Shown in pieces: positions 1 to 7,352 of a DNA stretch of 20,912 nucleotides. Source of the DNA: a virus. Both the position numbers and the translations under genes were made by a program. The stretch lies in IMG/VR virus record IMGVR_UViG_3300037314_000028, positions 1 through 20,912 of that record; one strand, written 5' to 3'. The notes under the pieces are model-generated. The model saw only the letters and a list, made by a program, of their open reading frames with translations. It searched no databases and was not told the origin of the DNA. The first letter of the stretch is position 1; each line of letters begins with the position of its first letter.

Positions 1-62
1 GGTATAGCGGAAGCGCGACATTTTTTTAGTCACAGGTTAAGTTTAACGCAATTTTTGTTTCC
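1..62 (+). promoter_or_regulatory. AT-rich leader upstream of the terminase genes
   Basis: The first 62 bases hold no gene. Composition is far from the surroundings: 22 of the first 60 bases are G or C, with T-runs at 21-27 and 52-55. A short dyad, GTTAA-GT-TTAAC, lies at 36-47. There is no purine-rich ribosome site before the ATG at 63. In cos-type phages the packaging site and late-gene upstream region lie just before the small terminase gene, so this may be the edge of such a region. I cannot identify a cos site or a convincing promoter. Confidence 0.3.
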
Positions 63-629
63 ATGGGACAGCGCGTTAACAGATCCGACTTGGCCAGCGT
101 CTTCGGCGTGTCGCTGCCGACGATCAATGCCTGGGTGAAAAGAGGCTGCCCGGTCGTCCAGCGTGGCCGGAAGGGCAAGCCCTGGGAGTTCGATACCGCC
201 GACGTCGCCAACTGGCGCGAGCAGCAGGCCGCCGAGGCGGCCGTCGGCGATACCAGTAAGCTCGACATCGACGAGGCCAAGCGCCGCAAGGAAGCGGCCG
301 ACGCCGCGCTGAAGGAGCTGGAGCTCGCGCGGCTGCGCAACGAAGTCGTGTCCGTTTCGCTGATCGCCGACGTCATCGGCGACCAGTTTAGCACCTGCCG
401 CGCGCGGTTGCTCGCGCTGCCAGCAAAGGCCGCACCCCTCGTCATCGGTCACGAAGATCTGAGCCAGGTGCGAGACATCCTTGAACAGCAAGTCCGAGAC
501 GCCCTCGCCGAGCTCAGCGGATACGACGGCGACGCTGCCGGAGACGACGCAGCGGAAGATCCTGAAGCAGACGCTGACGAGCCGTCGCCGAGCGACGCTG
601 AAGCCGCCGCCGCGGCTGACGCTCAGTGA
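63..629 (+). CDS. terS: Terminase small subunit (Nu1-like)
   Basis: This is the DNA-recognition subunit of the packaging motor; in lambda, Nu1 binds the cos region and loads the large subunit. The 188-residue product opens with a winged helix-turn-helix at about residues 4-50, where VNRSDLASVFGVSLPTINAW is followed by KRGCPVV and GKPWEFDTADVANW, closely matching the start of lambda Nu1. A long charged helix follows (about 60-105, EAKRRKEAADAALKELELARLRNE), the usual dimerisation and linker region, then a segment about 110-155 probably contacting TerL. The last 35 residues are a low-complexity acidic tail lying in DNA that also encodes the TerL N-terminus in another frame. The ATG at 63 is chosen because homology begins at once, although no Shine-Dalgarno precedes it. 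The family is clear; the cos target is inferred. Confidence 0.9.
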   Translation: MGQRVNRSDLASVFGVSLPTINAWVKRGCPVVQRGRKGKPWEFDTADVANWREQQAAEAAVGDTSKLDIDEAKRRKEAADAALKELELARLRNEVVSVSLIADVIGDQFSTCRARLLALPAKAAPLVIGHEDLSQVRDILEQQVRDALAELSGYDGDAAGDDAAEDPEADADEPSPSDAEAAAAADAQ

Positions 630-2463
630 TTGGGCTGACCGCTACCGCTACCTAAGCCCGGAAGCCAGCGCCGAGCCCGGCCGGTGGGATACGCGCCGCG
701 CGGAATACCAGCGCGCGATCATGGACGCGGTGACGGACGCATCGGTCGAGCAGGTCATCGTCTGCAGCTCGGCGCAGGTCGGCAAGACCGAGGTCCTGCT
801 GAACCTCATCGGCTTCCACATGCACCAGGATCCGGCGCCGATGCTGCTCCTGCAGCCGACGCTGGAGATGGGGCAGGCGTTCTCAAAAGACCGGCTCCGG
901 CCGATGCTCCGCGACACCGCAGTCCTTCGCGGCCTGGTCAAGGACCCGCGGTCGCGAGACAGCGGCAACACGCTGCTGCAAAAGACGTTCCCCGGCGGCC
1001 ATTTGACGATCGCCGGCGCGAACAGCCCGGCATCGCTGGCATCGCGCCCGATCCGCGTGGTGCTACTCGACGAAGTGGACCGCTACCCGGCGTCGGCCGG
1101 CAGCGAAGGCGACCCAGTGTCGCTGGCGCATAAGCGCGCGGCCAACTTCTACAACCGCAAGCTCGTCGCGGTCTCGACGCCGACGGTGGCGGGCACCAGC
1201 CGCATCGAGGCGCTCTATCAGCGCAGCGACCAGCGGCAATACTATGTGCCTTGCCCTGACTGCGGTCACGCGCAAACGCTCCGCTGGCCGCAGGTCCGCT
1301 GGGAGAACGACGACCCGAACACGGCCGAGTACGTCTGCGAGAGCTGCGGCTCGCGCTGGGACGACGCGACACGCTGGGCCGCGATCCGCAACGGATACTG
1401 GCAGGCCGGCGACACCTTCAACGGCATCGCCGGCTTTCATCTGAACGAGCTGATGTCGCCCTGGCGGCGCCTGTCGGACACGGCTGGCGAGTTCCTCGCT
1501 GCAAAGGATCGGCCGGAGCAGCTGCAGACGTGGGTCAACACGGCCCTCGGCGAGACTTGGCAGGAACAGGGTGACGCACCGGACTGGCAGCGCCTCTACG
1601 AGCGGCGCGAGTTCTACGAGGGCGTGCCGTCGGGTGGGCTCCTACTGACGGCCGGCGTCGATATTCAGCCGGACCGGCTGGAGGTGTCGGTCTGGGCGTG
1701 GGGGCGCGATCACGAAAGCTGGCTGATCGAGCATCGTATCCTTGGCGGGGACCCGACCGATCAGAGCGTTTGGACCGGCCTCGATGACCTGCTCGTCGAG
1801 CGCTGGCCGCACCAGGACGGTGGATCTCTCGGCCTGAACGCCCTCGCCGTCGACGAGGGCTATCAGATGACGATGGTCGACGCCTGGGTGCGGCGTTCCG
1901 CCGATCAGCGCGTTATCGCCGTCAAGGGGATGCCGAGCTGGGATTTCATCATCGGCACGCCCAAGAAAAAGGACGTTACGGTGACCGGCCGCAAGCGTCG
2001 ACGCAGCTCGCAGACCTGGCCGGTTGGCACCTACGCGGTCAAGGCGGAGACCTACCGGTTGCTGCGCCTGGTGGCGCCGACCGAGGAGAGCGGCGAGCCG
2101 TACCCGCCGGGCTTCGTGCATCTGCCGCGGTCGATCGACGACGAGTTCTGCAAGCAGCTCTGCGCCGAGGAGCAGGTTCGCCGCCGGGTGCGCGGTTACC
2201 AGAAGATTGAATGGCAAAAGGTTCGAGATCGTAACGAGGCGCTTGACTGCCGCGTCTACGCCCGCGCCGCCGCGGCGTTTCTCGGTATCGACCGATACGG
2301 CGAGCACCACTGGCAGCGGCTCAAACACGAGCTCGAACAGGCACAGCGCGCGCCAAAGCGCAGCGACACACCGACGCCGCCGCAAGGCGGCGTTACTAAT
2401 TCCAGCCGAAAGCGCAGTCGAAGCAGCTTTGTCGGCGGTCGCGCCGGCGGCTGGGTGAGGTAA
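481..2463 (+). CDS. terL: Terminase large subunit (GpA family)
   Basis: This is the ATP-driven packaging motor and DNA-cutting nuclease. The 660-residue product is close to lambda gpA (641). Visible motifs are: SDWADRYRYLSPEASAEPGRW near residues 49-69; Walker A SSAQVGKTE with GKT at 101-103; Walker B VVLLDEVD with D197-E198; a zinc-ribbon pair CPDC/CESC at C258, C261, C286 and C289; and C-terminal nuclease acidic residues D394 (AGVDIQPDRLEV), D458 (AVDEGYQ) and D589 (RNEALDCRVYA). All appear intact. The start is uncertain. The TTG at 481 overlaps the terS reading frame by 149 nt and has only a weak AGGTG about 10 nt upstream. Comparison with lambda gpA would favour a start roughly 20 residues further in, where only CTG codons (such as 565) are available. 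It ends 3 bp before the gpW-like gene. Confidence 0.95.
   Translation: MNSKSETPSPSSADTTATLPETTQRKILKQTLTSRRRATLKPPPRLTLSDWADRYRYLSPEASAEPGRWDTRRAEYQRAIMDAVTDASVEQVIVCSSAQVGKTEVLLNLIGFHMHQDPAPMLLLQPTLEMGQAFSKDRLRPMLRDTAVLRGLVKDPRSRDSGNTLLQKTFPGGHLTIAGANSPASLASRPIRVVLLDEVDRYPASAGSEGDPVSLAHKRAANFYNRKLVAVSTPTVAGTSRIEALYQRSDQRQYYVPCPDCGHAQTLRWPQVRWENDDPNTAEYVCESCGSRWDDATRWAAIRNGYWQAGDTFNGIAGFHLNELMSPWRRLSDTAGEFLAAKDRPEQLQTWVNTALGETWQEQGDAPDWQRLYERREFYEGVPSGGLLLTAGVDIQPDRLEVSVWAWGRDHESWLIEHRILGGDPTDQSVWTGLDDLLVERWPHQDGGSLGLNALAVDEGYQMTMVDAWVRRSADQRVIAVKGMPSWDFIIGTPKKKDVTVTGRKRRRSSQTWPVGTYAVKAETYRLLRLVAPTEESGEPYPPGFVHLPRSIDDEFCKQLCAEEQVRRRVRGYQKIEWQKVRDRNEALDCRVYARAAAAFLGIDRYGEHHWQRLKHELEQAQRAPKRSDTPTPPQGGVTNSSRKRSRSSFVGGRAGGWVR
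2374..2393 (+). other. Perfect 8-bp hairpin with GCAA tetraloop near the terL 3' end
   Basis: ACGCCGCC at 2374-2381 pairs exactly with GGCGGCGT at 2386-2393 across a GCAA loop, a stable GNRA tetraloop. It lies about 70 nt before the terL stop, in codons for a non-conserved Pro/Gly-rich tail. There is no T-run, so it is not a standard terminator. A role in mRNA stability or in translation of the next gene is possible; chance in GC-rich DNA cannot be excluded. Confidence 0.35.
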
Positions 2464-2466
2464 CAG

Positions 2467-2682
2467 ATGGCGATCACACAAAGCGACGTCGACGCGGCGA
2501 AACAGAAGCTGGCCGAGCTCATCAAGCAGGGTCGCCCGGTCTCGATCAGCTATGAAGGATACGAAATCCGCTACGGGGACCCCGGAAAGCTGCGCGAAGA
2601 TATCCGGTGGATGCAGCGCGAGGTCGATGATCTGGCCGGCGGTCAGCGCCGCTATGCAAAGTACACCGGGGGCTTCTACTGA
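2467..2682 (+). CDS. Head-tail joining protein (gpW-like)
   Basis: A 71-residue protein matching lambda gpW in size (68), position and layout: it starts MAITQSDVDAAKQKLAELIKQG, has a short beta hairpin (PVSISYEGYEIRYG, about 24-37), then a second helix (DPGKLREDIRWMQREVDDLAG), and ends in a GGFY-like tail. In lambda, gpW closes the portal channel after DNA filling and provides the platform for gpFII and the tail. A GAGG-containing ribosome site lies just upstream of the ATG. The stop shares one base with the portal start (TGATG), so the two are probably translationally coupled. Position directly between terL and portal strengthens the call. Confidence 0.87.
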   Translation: MAITQSDVDAAKQKLAELIKQGRPVSISYEGYEIRYGDPGKLREDIRWMQREVDDLAGGQRRYAKYTGGFY

Positions 2683-4211
2683 TGGCGGCCTGGCTCGAAC
2701 GGGCGATCGCGGCCGTCAGTCCGGCGACGGCGTTGCAGCGTGAACAGTCGCGCCAGCAAATGTCGGCGATGCGCGAGGCGCGCAACCTCTACGAGGGCGC
2801 CACGCTCGGCCGCCGAGGCGCGTCGTTCAAGCGCAGTCAGAAAGACATCAACTCCGAGTTGCGCGGTGATTTGCACCGACTTCGGGAAGGCTCGCGCGAC
2901 CTGATCCGAAACAACGCCTACGCCGCCCGCGGCGTCCAGGCGATCACGCACAACATGATCGGCACCGGGATCATCCCGCAGTCGCGGGCCCGGACGCAGA
3001 CCGCGCAGGGCACGAGCGAGCGCCTGGCGCGCGAGCACCTGGACACAACGGCCATCGACGCGGCCGGCCGGCACGATCTTTACGGGCTGGAGGCGCTGGT
3101 CGCGCGGACGGTCGTTGAAAGCGGCGAGTGCATCATCCGCCGCCGGCGTCGCCGCATGAGTGACGGTCTGCCGCTGCCGTTCCAGCTGCAGGTTCTGGAG
3201 CCCGACTTCCTGGACAGCAACCGCGACGGGCCGGAGGAAGGCCAGAATTACAGTATCCAGGGCGTCCAGTTCGACGCGCTCGGCCGCGTCATGGGCTACT
3301 GGCTTTACGACCAGCACCCGGGCTCGACGAACGTGCGCTCGGCGCCCCACTTCCGCAGCAATTTCGTCCCGGCCGAGGATGTCGCGCACGTCTTTCGCAC
3401 CGACCGTGCCGGTCAGGTCCGCGGCGTGCCCTGGCTGGCGCCGGTGCTGCTACGCTTGCGCGATCTCGCCGACTACGAAGACGCGCAGCTGATCCGGCAA
3501 AAGATCGCCGCCTGCTTTGCCGCGTTCGTGACCGACGTCGAGGGCGCCACGCCGACCGCCGGCGACAAGGACGGCAACAACCCAAATCTGCAGGAAAGTC
3601 TCGAGCCCGGCATCATGGAATACCTGCCGCCGGGCAAGGACATCCGCTTCGCGTCACCGCCGCCGGCGGACGGGTACAAAGAACACCTGACCGCGCAGCT
3701 GCAGGCGATCGCCGCCGGCCTCGGCGTGAGCTACGAGGCGCTGACCGGCGATCTGAGCGAGGTCAACTTCTCCAGCGCCCGCATGGGTTGGCTGGAGTTC
3801 CAGCGCAACATCGAGGCCTGGCGCTGGCATTTTTTCGCGCCGCAGTTCTTGCGCCGGGTCGAGCGCTGGTTCTTTGAGGCGGCGAACATGCAGGGGACCC
3901 TGAGCGACCGCCGGGTCAGCTTCAGCTGGACGCCGCCGCGGCGCGAGATGATCGACCCGACGAAGGAGGTGCCGGCGAACCGCGATGCCGTACGGTCCGG
4001 CCAGCTTACCCTGTCCGAGCTGATCCGCCAGAACGGCCACGACCCGGACGAGCACTTTACCGAGTACGCCAGCGACATGGCGCGCATCGAGCAGCTCGGT
4101 CTGACGCTCGACAGCGATCCGCGGCGCGTCGACCGCAACGGCAACGCGCACACCCAGCTCCCGGCTGAAAGCCTGAACGGAGACGACAATGCCTCTGCCG
4201 AATCCGACTGA
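2682..4211 (+). CDS. Portal protein (lambda gpB family)
   Basis: This forms the ring at one capsid vertex through which DNA enters and leaves. At 509 residues it matches lambda gpB (533). Family signatures include REARNLYEGA near 29-38, DLHRLREGSRDLIRNNAYAARGVQAITHNMIGTGI near 63-98, a wing/stem region with LQVLEPDFLDSN near 170, VAHVFRTDRAGQVRGVPWLAPVL near 235-257, and the C-terminal crown region with GLGVSYEALTGDLSEVNFSSARMGWLEFQR near 347-376. The ATG overlaps the gpW-like stop by one base. The 3' end overlaps the protease-capsid gene by 23 nt. No disruption is seen. Some lambda-group portals are proteolytically trimmed at the N-terminus; nothing here shows whether this one is. Confidence 0.95.
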   Translation: MAAWLERAIAAVSPATALQREQSRQQMSAMREARNLYEGATLGRRGASFKRSQKDINSELRGDLHRLREGSRDLIRNNAYAARGVQAITHNMIGTGIIPQSRARTQTAQGTSERLAREHLDTTAIDAAGRHDLYGLEALVARTVVESGECIIRRRRRRMSDGLPLPFQLQVLEPDFLDSNRDGPEEGQNYSIQGVQFDALGRVMGYWLYDQHPGSTNVRSAPHFRSNFVPAEDVAHVFRTDRAGQVRGVPWLAPVLLRLRDLADYEDAQLIRQKIAACFAAFVTDVEGATPTAGDKDGNNPNLQESLEPGIMEYLPPGKDIRFASPPPADGYKEHLTAQLQAIAAGLGVSYEALTGDLSEVNFSSARMGWLEFQRNIEAWRWHFFAPQFLRRVERWFFEAANMQGTLSDRRVSFSWTPPRREMIDPTKEVPANRDAVRSGQLTLSELIRQNGHDPDEHFTEYASDMARIEQLGLTLDSDPRRVDRNGNAHTQLPAESLNGDDNASAESD

Positions 4212-6486
4212 AGGCGAGGGTCACGACGCCTTTATCCAGCGCTGCATGGCCGACGAGACTGTGCGGCAGGAATACGACGACGACAGCCAGCGCCGCGCGG
4301 TTTGCGAGGCGCAATGGGCGCGGATGTCCGGCGGTCAGCGCAACGTCGCCGCGCCGGCTAGTAACGCCGTCCGGCCGAACGGCGAGCTGGTGATGTACGG
4401 CATCATCGGCGACGAGATGGACGCGCTCGATAGCCAGACGCTGATGGCGCAGATCGACGCGATGGAGCTGGCCGAAGGTGAGCCGCTCGTCGTCCGGCTC
4501 AATTCCCCGGGTGGCTACATCGCCGACGGCCTGGCCGTCTACAACCTGCTTCGCGCGCGGTCCAACCCGGTCGAAGTCCACATCGACGGCGTCGCGGCGA
4601 GTATGGCGTCGGTGATCGCGATGGCAGGCGACCGGATCGTGATGCCCGACAACGCGGTGATGATGATCCACAACCCCTGGAACGCCGCGATGGGCGACGC
4701 GGCGACCATGCGCAAGGCCGCCGAGCAGCTCGACGTCTTCAAGGATGCGCTGATCGGCATTTACGCCGGCCGTACTGGCGTCGAGCGCGATCGCGTCAGC
4801 GAGATGATGGACGAGGAAACCTGGATGCGCGCTGACGAGGCCGTGTCGATGGGCTTCGCCGACGAGATAGTCGAGTCCGTCGCGGCGGCCGCGCTGCATC
4901 GGTTTGACCTGAACAAGCATTTCACCAGTCCACCGTCGGATCTCGGCGGTGAACAGGGCGGTTCCGCCGCCCGTCAAGTGGCGGAAGCGTCCGCCGAGCA
5001 AACCTCGAAGGAGGACACGATGACCAAGCAGACCCAGGGCTCGGCGGAGGCCACTCGCGCCGAGCGTCAGGCCGAGACGCAGACCGCGACGGCGGGCGGC
5101 GCCAGCGGCAAGACCAACACGGCTGAGCCCCAAAAGGATGCCGAGACCATCCGCAAGGAAGCGGTCGCGGCCGAACGCGAGCGGGCGAGCAAGATCCGCA
5201 ACCAGGTCGCCAAGGCGAGCCTGCCGACCGACTTCGCCGACAAGCTGATCGACGAGGGTGTGTCGACGGCGGACGCCAACGCGCGGATCGTCGACAAGCT
5301 CGCCGAGCAGGACGAGCAGACGCCGACCAACAACCACGTTCGCGTGATCCCGGGCGAGGATGAACGCACCAAGTGGATGAAGGGCGCTCAGAACGCGATC
5401 ATCGCCCGCGCCGGCAAGAGCAAAATGGTCGGCGACGCCACCGGCGAGAAGATCGAGCCGGGCGAGTTCCGCGGCATGACCATGCTGGATCTCGCGCGGG
5501 ACTGCCTCGATCGGGCGGGCGTCAAGCATCGCGGTCTCTCCAAGATGGAGCTGATGGGCCGCGCGCTGACCCTCCCGCCGGTAAATGCGGCGCCGTACCA
5601 GACCACCGGTGACTTTTCGACGCTGCTCGAGAACACCATGCACAAGGTGCTACAGGCGGCGTACGACAACACGCCGGATACCTGGTCGCGCTTCTGTGCC
5701 ACCGGCAGCGTGTCTGACTTCCGGCCGCACAACCGTTACCGGATGGGTATGTTCTCCCGGCTCGACAGCCTCACCGAGTCCGGCGAGTTCAAGAACAAGC
5801 CGATCAACGATGCTGAGAAGGAGGTGATGCAGGCCGGCACCTACGGCAACATCATCTCGCTGAGCCGCCAGGCGCTGATCTCCGACGACCTGTCGTCGTT
5901 CGATCGGCTGGCGACCATGCTCGGCCGTGCGGCACGGCTGTCCGTCGAGGTCGATGTCTATGCGCTGTTCGCCGAAAACGGCGGCAGCGGCCCGACGATG
6001 AACGACGGCAAAGCGTTCTTCCACTCCGATCACAACAACCTGGCCGGGACCACCGGCGCCCCGTCTGTCGACACGTTCGACAGCGTCCGAACCACGATGG
6101 CCAGCCAGCGCGATCCGTGGGACGGCGACTACCTCGACATCCGTCCGTCGATCTGGGTCGGCCCGCTCGGCCTTGGCGGTGAAGCTCGCGTGGTCAACGA
6201 CGCGCGGTACGACCCCAGCGACGCCGACACGCTTCAGAAGCCGAACCAGGTTCGCGGGCTGTTCCAGGACATCGTCGACACGCCGCGGCTGACGGGCACC
6301 CCTTGGTACGCCTTTGCCGACCCGGCCCAGGTGCCGGCCTTCGAGGTCGCGTTCCTGGAAGGCGAGACGCAGCCGTTCCTGGAGAGCGACGAAGGCTGGC
6401 GCGTCGATGGCGTCGAATGGAAGGTCCGCCACGACTATGGCGTCGCCGCTATCGACTACCGCGGCGCGGTGAAGAACACCGGCTAA
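4189..6486 (+). CDS. ClpP-like prohead protease fused to major capsid protein
   Basis: One 765-residue frame carries protease and shell protein. Residues 1-45 (PLPNPTEGEGHDAFIQRCM..., ...RRAVCEAQW) are a short module often found before phage protease domains. Residues about 60-235 are a ClpP/SppA-type serine protease with likely triad S138 (GVAASMAS), H161 (MMIHNPW) and D208 (MMDEETW); NSPGGYIADGLAVYN is the oxyanion region. Residues about 278-385 are charged and helical, like a scaffold segment. Residues about 400-765 resemble Mu gpT-type major capsid proteins (NRYRMGMFSRLDSL, FFHSDHNNLAG, RHDYGVAAIDYRGAVKNTG). The full frame begins after GGAGACGACA. A second, stronger ribosome site precedes an in-frame ATG at 5020. 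Such fusions are known in phages. Whether self-cleavage or internal initiation supplies the shell subunits is not shown. Confidence 0.92.
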   Translation: MPLPNPTEGEGHDAFIQRCMADETVRQEYDDDSQRRAVCEAQWARMSGGQRNVAAPASNAVRPNGELVMYGIIGDEMDALDSQTLMAQIDAMELAEGEPLVVRLNSPGGYIADGLAVYNLLRARSNPVEVHIDGVAASMASVIAMAGDRIVMPDNAVMMIHNPWNAAMGDAATMRKAAEQLDVFKDALIGIYAGRTGVERDRVSEMMDEETWMRADEAVSMGFADEIVESVAAAALHRFDLNKHFTSPPSDLGGEQGGSAARQVAEASAEQTSKEDTMTKQTQGSAEATRAERQAETQTATAGGASGKTNTAEPQKDAETIRKEAVAAERERASKIRNQVAKASLPTDFADKLIDEGVSTADANARIVDKLAEQDEQTPTNNHVRVIPGEDERTKWMKGAQNAIIARAGKSKMVGDATGEKIEPGEFRGMTMLDLARDCLDRAGVKHRGLSKMELMGRALTLPPVNAAPYQTTGDFSTLLENTMHKVLQAAYDNTPDTWSRFCATGSVSDFRPHNRYRMGMFSRLDSLTESGEFKNKPINDAEKEVMQAGTYGNIISLSRQALISDDLSSFDRLATMLGRAARLSVEVDVYALFAENGGSGPTMNDGKAFFHSDHNNLAGTTGAPSVDTFDSVRTTMASQRDPWDGDYLDIRPSIWVGPLGLGGEARVVNDARYDPSDADTLQKPNQVRGLFQDIVDTPRLTGTPWYAFADPAQVPAFEVAFLEGETQPFLESDEGWRVDGVEWKVRHDYGVAAIDYRGAVKNTG
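4956..4972 (+). other. 6-bp GC hairpin upstream of the internal capsid start
   Basis: GGGCGG at 4956-4961 pairs with CCGCCC at 4967-4972 across a 5-nt loop. It lies about 36 nt before the internal Shine-Dalgarno at 5008. It could slow ribosomes or shape access to the internal start, but stems of this size are expected by chance in such GC-rich DNA. Confidence 0.2.
5008..5022 (+). promoter_or_regulatory. Internal ribosome binding site and ATG inside the capsid fusion gene
   Basis: AAGGAGGA at 5008-5015 is a near-perfect Shine-Dalgarno followed after 4 nt by an in-frame ATG at 5020 (residue 278 of the fusion). It sits exactly between the protease domain and the scaffold/capsid part. Initiation here would give a 488-residue scaffold-capsid protein free of the protease. 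Lambda uses the same trick in gene C, where Nu3 starts inside the protease frame. Internal use is inferred. Confidence 0.65.
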
Positions 6487-6516
6487 CCCAACAGGCACAC
6501 GGCTGACAGCGTGAAT

Positions 6517-6543
6517 GGGCGGTCTTGACCGGGCCGCCCGTTT
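6517..6543 (+). terminator. Terminator-like hairpin after the major capsid gene
   Basis: GGGCGGTC at 6517-6524 pairs with GGCCGCCC at 6532-6539 (eight pairs, one G-T) across a 7-nt loop, followed by GTTT. It lies 31 nt after the capsid stop and before the ribosome site of the decoration gene. The T-tract is short, so it is more likely a partial terminator or a 3' stabiliser than a full stop. Confidence 0.45.
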
Positions 6544-6576
6544 GCATGTCCGGCCAATGGCGAGAGGACAGAAGCC

Positions 6577-6936
6577 ATGACGACCAAATTCAAGCAGCCG
6601 GGCGACAACCTGGACTGGACGAACGGGACCGGTAGCGATGTCAGCTCCGGCCAAATCATTGAGCTCGGCGATAGCATCGCCGTCGCGCTCAACGACATTC
6701 CCGACACCGAGACCGGCGCGGTGGGGGTCGAGGGTGTTTATAGCGTCGCCAAAAAGTCGGGCACGGCTTGGAACGCGGGGGACAAGCTCGACTGGGATAA
6801 GTCAGCCAGCGAGTTTCATAAGGGTATTACACCCGCAACCGGCGACATCACGGGTTGCGCAATCGCCGCTGCTGACGCCGCAAGTGGCGACACGACCGCG
6901 ACCGTGAAGCTGACCAACCCGGGCACGGTCAACTAA
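6577..6936 (+). CDS. Capsid decoration/cement protein (DUF2190-like)
   Basis: A 119-residue protein with the sequence pattern of the DUF2190 capsid-cement family: KFKQPGDNLDWTNGTGSDVSSGQIIELGDSIAVALNDI, then a VGVEGVYSVAKKSGTAWNAGDKLDWD segment and a repeated beta-strand C-terminus. Such proteins sit on the outside of the shell at three-fold positions and stabilise it against DNA pressure, the job of lambda gpD, though in lambda gpD precedes the capsid gene. An AGAGGA ribosome site lies 8 nt before the ATG. The gene stands alone between two hairpins, which may allow its message level to differ from its neighbours, fitting a protein needed in hundreds of copies. Confidence 0.82.
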   Translation: MTTKFKQPGDNLDWTNGTGSDVSSGQIIELGDSIAVALNDIPDTETGAVGVEGVYSVAKKSGTAWNAGDKLDWDKSASEFHKGITPATGDITGCAIAAADAASGDTTATVKLTNPGTVN

Positions 6937-6954
6937 GGCTGGTCTGATTGATGG

Positions 6955-6981
6955 GCGGGGCGGCCTCGGTGGCCGTCCCGC
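6955..6981 (+). other. 11-bp hairpin after the decoration gene
   Basis: GCGGGGCGGCC at 6955-6965 pairs with GGCCGTCCCGC at 6971-6981 (11 pairs with one G-T) across the loop TCGGT. No T-run follows, so it is not a classical intrinsic terminator. It begins 18 nt after the decoration gene stop and may protect the 3' end of that message or attenuate read-through. Confidence 0.45.
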
Positions 6982-7037
6982 ACCCTCACGTCAACGTCGG
7001 CCGCCGGCGCTGACGCGAGGGCACGACGGGGAATCAT

Positions 7038-7352
7038 ATGCTCGCAGCCTTCCAGCAGGCCGTGGACGCCGCGTTCGACGCCTACGGCGAGACGGTGACC
7101 TACACGCCGTCCGGCGGCGCCGCGGCGGAGATCCCCGCGATCCCGCGCCAGGCGGACCAGCGGACAGACTGGTCCGGCCCGACGACCGTGCACACGGCCG
7201 CGACCGTCTTCGACGTCCGCGCGTCCGACATTGCGCACCCGGCCGCCGGCGACACCATCGACCACGACGGCCAGACCTACACCGTCCAGGGCGAGCCGCG
7301 CCGTGACGATCCGCGCCGGCTGGTCTGGACGCTCGACACGCGGCCGGCCTAA
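7038..7352 (+). CDS. Head-tail attachment protein (gpFII-like)
   Basis: A 104-residue protein placed where lambda has FII, between capsid/decoration genes and the gpZ/gpU neck genes. It begins with a helix (MLAAFQQAVDAAFDAYGETVTYTP) followed by a beta-rich body: an IPAIPRQADQRTDW strand region, VFDVRASDIAHPAAGDTIDHDGQTYTVQGEPRRDDPRRLVWTLDTR. This helix-plus-beta-barrel pattern, with the 'xGDxIxxxGxxYxVxGxPxxD' strand pair, is typical of phage head-tail stopper and attachment proteins. A GGGGAA element precedes the ATG. Its stop overlaps the next start by one base (TAATG). The role follows from position and fold pattern rather than close sequence match. Confidence 0.72.
   Translation: MLAAFQQAVDAAFDAYGETVTYTPSGGAAAEIPAIPRQADQRTDWSGPTTVHTAATVFDVRASDIAHPAAGDTIDHDGQTYTVQGEPRRDDPRRLVWTLDTRPA

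Noticed and set aside
52-62. TTTTTGTTTCC resembling a lambda Nu1 binding (R) sequence before the small terminase
   Set aside because: It is a single short partial match in an AT-rich stretch with no second copy or cos-like site in view.
1966-1974. A-rich run in terL considered as a slippery sequence
   Set aside because: No stem follows and the frame continues through conserved terminase sequence; no useful alternative frame opens.
2682-3389. Long minus-strand open frames across most structural genes
   Set aside because: They are expected shadows of GC-rich plus-strand genes; they lack family resemblance and ribosome sites.
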